DNA of 11,689 nucleotides from Sandaracinobacteroides sp041909755 (GTDB lineage Bacteria > Pseudomonadota > Alphaproteobacteria > Sphingomonadales > Sphingomonadaceae): contig NZ_JAYRCW010000080.1 of NCBI RefSeq assembly GCF_041909755.1, positions 1-11,689 on the forward strand. The letters are read 5' to 3'. Under the pieces are notes generated by a model. That model had not been told where the DNA came from. It did not search any database and saw nothing but the letters and a program-made list of their open reading frames with translations. Below, piece by piece: positions 7,952 through 11,689 of this stretch. How positions within the stretch are numbered: the first letter of the stretch is position 1; each line of letters begins with the position of its first letter. The position numbers and the translations under genes were made by a program.

Positions 7952-7957
7952 ACAATA
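7952..7957 (-). promoter_or_regulatory. Candidate -10 element of the phaB promoter
   Basis: On the minus strand these bases read TATTGT, in the only AT-rich patch between the FNR-type box and phaB. A start of transcription about 7 bases downstream, near 7945, would put the centre of the FNR-type box near -41.5, the classical class II activator position. Overlapping hexamers TACATA and CATATT are alternatives. This is inference from spacing only. Confidence 0.3.
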
Positions 7958-7976
7958 TGTACACTTTACGGTATAT
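7957..7976. promoter_or_regulatory. Candidate repressor operator, ATGTAC-N8-GTATAT
   Basis: Two 6-base arms match as reverse complements at 5 of 6 positions around an 8-base spacer, 20 bases in all, a size normal for TetR-family operators. It lies between the FNR-type box and the candidate phaB -10, where a bound repressor would block RNA polymerase. The divergent TetR-family gene starts 70 bases away, and such regulators often control the gene they face. Confidence 0.35.
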
Positions 7977-7979
7977 TTA

Positions 7980-7993
7980 TTGACACAGATCAA
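7980..7993. promoter_or_regulatory. FNR/Anr/FixK-type box, TTGAC-ACAG-ATCAA
   Basis: Nine of ten arm bases agree with the FNR consensus TTGAT-N4-ATCAA; on the minus strand it reads TTGAT-CTGT-GTCAA, a form common at FixK/FnrL targets. The site is 104 bases upstream of the phaB start and 54 upstream of the tetR start. Known members of the family sense low oxygen directly (FNR, Anr, FnrL) or act downstream of FixL/FixJ (FixK). No such regulator gene is in this window. Confidence 0.6.
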
Positions 7994-7996
7994 GGA

Positions 7997-8008
7997 TGGG
8001 TCAACCCA
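7997..8008. promoter_or_regulatory. Palindrome TGGGTCAACCCA upstream of tetR
   Basis: Perfect 5-base arms (TGGGT/ACCCA) flank a CA centre, 38 bases upstream of the tetR start and 3 bases past the FNR-type box. It could be an autoregulatory operator or a second regulator site. It is short and could occur by chance. Confidence 0.25.
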
Positions 8009-8046
8009 ACACGCGCCACAGTTTGAAATATGGATAGGACATTCGG

Positions 8047-8715
8047 ATGACGGTGGTGAATGCAGTCGAACAGATTCGCTCGTCGAAGGGAGGAAGGCCC
8101 ACCCGCGAGGCTGCGGCCGAACTCGGTGAGCGCATTCTCGACATCGCGCTTGAGCATTTCCTTCGCTATGGCTTCGAAGGCGCGAGCATGGATGCCATTG
8201 CGGCCGACGCCCAGGTGAGCAAGCGCACCCTGTATCAACGCCACCAGTCCAAAAAGGGGCTGCTGCTCTCAGTCCGGGAACGCGAGCGGCATGTCTATCG
8301 GGCGATCGTCAACATTCCGCTTCCCCGGGGAAGTGTCAGACAGCAGATCGGCATGCTTGCCCACAATATCCTCGACGCCATCCTGAATGCCCGGGCCTTG
8401 GGATTCATGAAGCTGGCGCAGGAGATCAGGCGGGCTGAGCCAGGCCTCGTTGAAGACGGCGCGTTCGAAGCCATGACAAGCTATTGGGCCGGCGCCTTCC
8501 GCTCGGTCCTCTCCCGCGACCCGATGCTGGCGGATTATGAACCGGATCGGCTTCAGTCCGTTGCGTCCGTTCTGTTCGATGCGCTTGTTACGGTGCCGTT
8601 CGCGCGGACCACCATTGTCGGCAATCTGGAAGACAGCAAGCAGGCGCGGTCCATCGAGATCGAGCGCGTGCTGGATGTGCTTGCGGGCGGAATCCCGTCG
8701 CTGCAGCGGCCATGA
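8047..8715 (+). CDS. TetR/AcrR-family transcriptional regulator
   Basis: DNA-binding regulator of 222 residues, usual for the family. The N-terminal arm has KGGRPTREAA (14-23). The helix-turn-helix is about 47-67, with SMDAIAADAQVSKRTLYQRH, a typical TetR recognition region. The C-terminal part (about 85-215) is an all-helical ligand-binding and dimerisation domain, resembling AefR-like regulators, whose ligand cannot be told. It is not the PhaR family that usually controls phasins. ATAGGA lies about 8 bases before the ATG. It faces phaB across 170 bases that contain candidate operators, and phaC follows 54 bases downstream on the same strand, so it probably regulates PHA genes and itself. 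Regulation of the exporter is also possible, since TetR proteins often control efflux genes. Confidence 0.92.
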   Translation: MTVVNAVEQIRSSKGGRPTREAAAELGERILDIALEHFLRYGFEGASMDAIAADAQVSKRTLYQRHQSKKGLLLSVRERERHVYRAIVNIPLPRGSVRQQIGMLAHNILDAILNARALGFMKLAQEIRRAEPGLVEDGAFEAMTSYWAGAFRSVLSRDPMLADYEPDRLQSVASVLFDALVTVPFARTTIVGNLEDSKQARSIEIERVLDVLAGGIPSLQRP

Positions 8716-8769
8716 CAGGCGACATAGGACTGCCCCGTCATCAGGCGGACCGGGAAGGTTCACAATGTC

Positions 8770-10551
8770 ATGTCGAGTGAAGGAAGCAGAAATTCGATGA
8801 GCACAATTCAGCAACAGGGCGTCGATCCGCTCGACGGAATCGCCGAAACCCTGAATCGCTCGGCGGCGGCAACCATCGCTGCCGCGACGCGGGGCCTGTC
8901 CCCCATCACGCTGATGCTGGCTGCGACGGATTGGGGGGTTCATCTCGCCCGAGCGCCGGGCAAGCAGATGCAGCTTGGTGCGAAGGCAGCGCGCAAACAT
9001 ATGCGTCTGGCCGACTATGCCGCTCGCCAGACGCGCGATCCGGATGCGGAGCCGGCCATTGAGCCGCTGCCGCAGGACCGGCGCTTTTCCGACCCGGCCT
9101 GGAAGCAACAGCCGTTCAATCTGATCGCGCAATCCTTTCTGCTGAACCAGCAGTGGTGGTACGCCGCCACGACGGGCATCGGTGGCGTGAGCAAGCACCA
9201 CGAAGACATCATGGAATTCACAACGCGCCAGATGCTGGATGTGCTCGCGCCGACCAACTTCCTTGCCACCAATCCGGTGCTGCAACGCAAGATCATGGAA
9301 ACAAGCGGCAAATGCCTTTTGGACGGCTTCAACAACCTGATTGAAGACATGCAGCGCCAGTTCCGCGGGCTGCCGCCCGTCGGCACGGAGGCATTCAAGG
9401 TCGGGGAGACGGTTGCGACCGCGAAGGGCAAGGTCGTCTGGCGGAACCGACTGATGGAGCTGATCCAGTATGAGCCGACGACAGAAACCGTGCGCCCGGA
9501 GCCGGTCCTGATCATTCCGGCCTGGATCATGAAATATTATATTCTTGATCTGTCGCCCGAAAATTCCCTCGTCCGCTGGCTGACGGCGCAGGGCTACACG
9601 GTGTTCATGATCTCCTGGCACAATCCCGACAGCGCGGACCGGGACGTGACACTCGACGATTATCGCAGGCTGGGGGCGATGGCCGCGCTTGACGCCGTGA
9701 CGGGCATCACCGGCGCCGCGAAGGTGCATGCGGCCGGCTATTGCCTGGGCGGCACGTTGCTATCCATCGCGGCCGCCGCGATGGCGCGCGATGGGGATGA
9801 TCGTTTGGCGAGCATGACCCTGATGGCCGCGCAGACAGAGTTCAGCGAGCCCGGCGAACTGGGGCTTTTCATCGACGAGGCCCAGCTCGACGTTCTGGAA
9901 AACATGATGTGGAGCAAGGGCTATCTCGACAGCAGCCAGATGGGCGGCGCCTTCCAGATTCTACGGTCTAACGATCTGCTCTGGTCGCACATCCTTGAAA
10001 CCTATCTGATGGGCGAACGGGAACCGATGAACGACCTGATGGCCTGGAACGCGGATGGCACGCGGATGCCCTATGCCATGCACAGCGAATATCTGACCCG
10101 GCTGTTCCTGAACGACGATCTGGCGGAAGGGAAATATCGCGTTGACGGCCGCGCGATCAGCCTGACCGCAATTCGCTCGCCCATCTTCGCGGTGGGAACG
10201 GAACGAGACCATGTCGCACCGTGGAAATCCGTTCACAAAATCCATCTGCTCACGGGAGCTGAAGTAACGTTCGTTCTGACCAGTGGCGGCCACAACGCTG
10301 GAATTGTCTCGGAGCCAGGCCACAGGAACCGCTATTACCGGGTGCTGATGCGTGAGGTGGACGGACATTCCTACGAGGGCGAGGAGTGGCTGGAACGCGC
10401 TACCAAGGCGGAAGGTTCCTGGTGGACCGAATGGGCGCATTGGCTGGACAGTCGGTCCGGAAAGCCGGTGCCGCCGCCCTCGGTCGGCGCGCCGGACAAG
10501 GGGTATCCGCCGATCGCCGATGCGCCCGGCCATTATATCCTGGAGAAGTAA
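8770..10551 (+). CDS. phaC: Poly(3-hydroxyalkanoate) synthase, class I-like (PhaC)
   Basis: Polymerises (R)-3-hydroxyacyl-CoA into polyhydroxyalkanoate at the granule surface, releasing CoA. The product is 593 residues, as for class I enzymes that need no PhaE or PhaR subunit. The N-terminal domain runs to about 235. The alpha/beta-hydrolase catalytic domain then has the lipase-box-like GYCLGG with nucleophile Cys325, Asp480 in GTERDHVAPW, and His508 in SGGHNAGIV, the full Cys-Asp-His triad. ISWHNPD (281-287), DLMAWNADGTRMP (422-434) and the GHNAGIVSEPGHRNRYY stretch are typical of the subgroup often found with acetate-node genes. An ATG at 8797 (MSTIQQQG), with AGGAAG upstream, is an equally good start; residue numbers here count from 8770. 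The next gene begins 3 bases after the stop, so the two are surely co-transcribed. Confidence 0.95.
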   Translation: MSSEGSRNSMSTIQQQGVDPLDGIAETLNRSAAATIAAATRGLSPITLMLAATDWGVHLARAPGKQMQLGAKAARKHMRLADYAARQTRDPDAEPAIEPLPQDRRFSDPAWKQQPFNLIAQSFLLNQQWWYAATTGIGGVSKHHEDIMEFTTRQMLDVLAPTNFLATNPVLQRKIMETSGKCLLDGFNNLIEDMQRQFRGLPPVGTEAFKVGETVATAKGKVVWRNRLMELIQYEPTTETVRPEPVLIIPAWIMKYYILDLSPENSLVRWLTAQGYTVFMISWHNPDSADRDVTLDDYRRLGAMAALDAVTGITGAAKVHAAGYCLGGTLLSIAAAAMARDGDDRLASMTLMAAQTEFSEPGELGLFIDEAQLDVLENMMWSKGYLDSSQMGGAFQILRSNDLLWSHILETYLMGEREPMNDLMAWNADGTRMPYAMHSEYLTRLFLNDDLAEGKYRVDGRAISLTAIRSPIFAVGTERDHVAPWKSVHKIHLLTGAEVTFVLTSGGHNAGIVSEPGHRNRYYRVLMREVDGHSYEGEEWLERATKAEGSWWTEWAHWLDSRSGKPVPPPSVGAPDKGYPPIADAPGHYILEK

Positions 10552-10554
10552 GCC

Positions 10555-11689
10555 ATGGCCGACACCAGCATGATCGAGAACCACACCTTCGACGAAATCG
10601 AGGTGGGTGATACCGCGAGCGTGGTCCGCACGCTGTCGCGCAAGGATATCCAGTTGTTTGCGCTGGTTTCCGGCGACGTGAACCCTGCGCATCTGGATGC
10701 GGAATATGCGCAGGGCGACAGTTTCCGCCGTGTGATCGCGCACGGCATGTGGGGTGGGGGGCTGATTTCTGCCGTGCTGGGCACCGAATTGCCGGGGCCC
10801 GGAACCATCTATCTTGCCCAGTCGCTCCGTTTCGAGCGGCCCGTCGGCATCGGCGATGTGATCACAGCCACCGTCACCGTCAGGGAGAAGCTCGCCGGGA
10901 AGCACAAACTGATCCTCGATTGCCTGTGCACCAATCAGCAGGGCGAAACGGTCATCTCGGGCGTGGCCGAGGTGAAGGCGCCCAGTGAGAAGGTCTGCCG
11001 CCCGCGCCTGGCGCTGCCCGATATCCGCTTGTCCGAGCATGACGGTTACTCAAGGCTCATGGATGCCGCAAAGGGCGGTGCGGCCAGAACGGCTGTCGCC
11101 CATCCCTGTTCCGCGGCCGCGCTGGCCGCCTGCGTCGAGGCGGCCGAGGCCGGCCTGATCGAACCGATACTGGTGGGGCCGGAAGCGCGCATCCGGCAGG
11201 CCGCCGAAGAGGCCGGCAAGGACATCTCGCCGTTCCGCATTCTGGCGACTGTACACAGCCATGAATCCGCTGCCCGGGCCGTCGAGCTGGTGCGCTCCGG
11301 CGAAGCGGCGCTGCTGATGAAGGGGTCGCTCCACACCGACGAGCTGATGAGCGCCGTCATCTCGCGTGCCGGCGGGCTTCGCACCGAGCGCCGGATCAGC
11401 CACGCCTATGTGATGGATGTGCCGGGGCATCCGGATCCGCTGATCATCACCGATGCCGCCATCAACATCACCCCCACGCTGGAAGAGAAGGCGGACATTA
11501 TCCGCAACGCCATCGACCTTGCGCATGTGCTGGGGAACCCGCAGCCGAAGGTGGCGATCCTGTCGGCCGTGGAAACGGTGAATCCCGCGATGCCGACGAC
11601 ACTGGAAGCCGCAGCGCTCTGCAAGATGGCCGATCGCGGCCAGATTACCGGAGCGCTGCTGGACGGCCCGCTCGCCTTCGACAATGCCA
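10555..11689 (+). CDS. Fused (R)-enoyl-CoA hydratase / phosphate acetyltransferase, 3' end cut by the window
   Basis: Bifunctional protein; 378 residues are visible and the frame is still open at the right edge (such fusions are usually about 470). Residues about 10-140 form a MaoC/PhaJ hot-dog domain that would hydrate enoyl-CoA to (R)-3-hydroxyacyl-CoA. The catalytic pair is Asp41 and His46 in GDVNPAH, with the same spacing as in PhaJ. From about 155 onward is a phosphate acetyl/butyryltransferase domain, with AHPCSAAALAACVEAA, TDAAINITPTLEEKADIIRN and GALLDGPLAFDNA, which exchanges acetyl-CoA and acetyl phosphate. The ATG lies 3 bases after the phaC stop. The hydratase can feed beta-oxidation or reversed beta-oxidation intermediates to PhaC, while the transferase can route acetyl-CoA to acetyl phosphate. 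An acetate kinase gene often follows in this arrangement and may lie just beyond the window. Confidence 0.93.
   Translation, partial: MADTSMIENHTFDEIEVGDTASVVRTLSRKDIQLFALVSGDVNPAHLDAEYAQGDSFRRVIAHGMWGGGLISAVLGTELPGPGTIYLAQSLRFERPVGIGDVITATVTVREKLAGKHKLILDCLCTNQQGETVISGVAEVKAPSEKVCRPRLALPDIRLSEHDGYSRLMDAAKGGAARTAVAHPCSAAALAACVEAAEAGLIEPILVGPEARIRQAAEEAGKDISPFRILATVHSHESAARAVELVRSGEAALLMKGSLHTDELMSAVISRAGGLRTERRISHAYVMDVPGHPDPLIITDAAINITPTLEEKADIIRNAIDLAHVLGNPQPKVAILSAVETVNPAMPTTLEAAALCKMADRGQITGALLDGPLAFDNA

Noticed and set aside
7980..7985. Perfect TTGACA as a sigma-70 -35 for tetR
   Set aside because: At 16-18 bases spacing the sequence is GC-containing (around AACCCA) with no -10-like hexamer; the hexamer is better explained as half of the FNR-type box.
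7877..7993. 39-codon N-terminal extension of the acetoacetyl-CoA reductase
   Set aside because: The Rossmann motif sits at the normal distance from the start at 7876, and the extension would cover the promoter and the FNR-type box.
8269..9729. 486-codon minus-strand open frame across tetR and phaC
   Set aside because: It runs through two well-supported plus-strand genes and the gap between them and has an Arg/His-rich nonsense composition.
9961..11040. Minus-strand open frame of about 359 codons opposite phaC and the hydratase fusion
   Set aside because: Antisense to catalytic motifs of both genes; no recognisable protein features.

Overview
The window reads as a chromosomal stretch of a GC-rich alphaproteobacterium. 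A sphingomonad-type genome is plausible from the mix of NodT-type outer-membrane factor, short phasin and PHA genes, but the genus cannot be fixed from sequence alone. Coding is dense and mostly on the minus strand up to about 7.9 kb, then on the plus strand to the right edge. The only clearly AT-rich stretches are 1-122 (about 26% GC by hand count) and 7073-7147 (about 23% GC). I see no tRNA, rRNA, CRISPR array, insertion sequence or integrase, and no gene-free gap over 300 bases.

Region 1 (123-6577, minus strand) is a four-gene export operon. In transcription order it encodes a NodT-family outer-membrane lipoprotein, a HlyD-type membrane fusion protein, a giant RbbA-type ABC protein (two ATPase domains fused to an ABC-2 permease), and a separate YhhJ-type ABC-2 permease. 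Two junctions are 4-base ATGA overlaps and the third is a 4-base gap, so translation is probably coupled. The last three genes match the order of E. coli yhiI-rbbA-yhhJ. The added outer-membrane channel makes a complete envelope-spanning exporter.

Region 2 (6650-7876, minus strand) holds a phasin-like granule protein and an acetoacetyl-CoA reductase (PhaB). A strong 29-base hairpin at 6608-6636 separates the phasin from the exporter. Region 3 (8047-11689, plus strand) starts with a TetR-family regulator, then a class I-like PHA synthase (PhaC), then a fused (R)-enoyl-CoA hydratase/phosphate acetyltransferase that runs off the right edge. The 170-base divergent control region between phaB and tetR carries a near-perfect FNR/FixK-type box (7980-7993) and two further inverted repeats that are candidate repressor sites.

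Together the right half makes polyhydroxyalkanoate: PhaB and the hydratase half of the fusion supply (R)-3-hydroxyacyl-CoA, PhaC polymerises it, and the phasin coats the granule. The phosphate acetyltransferase half ties this to the acetyl-CoA/acetyl-phosphate node. With the FNR-type box, the simplest reading is a low-oxygen carbon and reductant overflow module. Whether the exporter belongs to the same response, through read-through of the hairpin, is open. A thiolase (phaA) is not present in the window.
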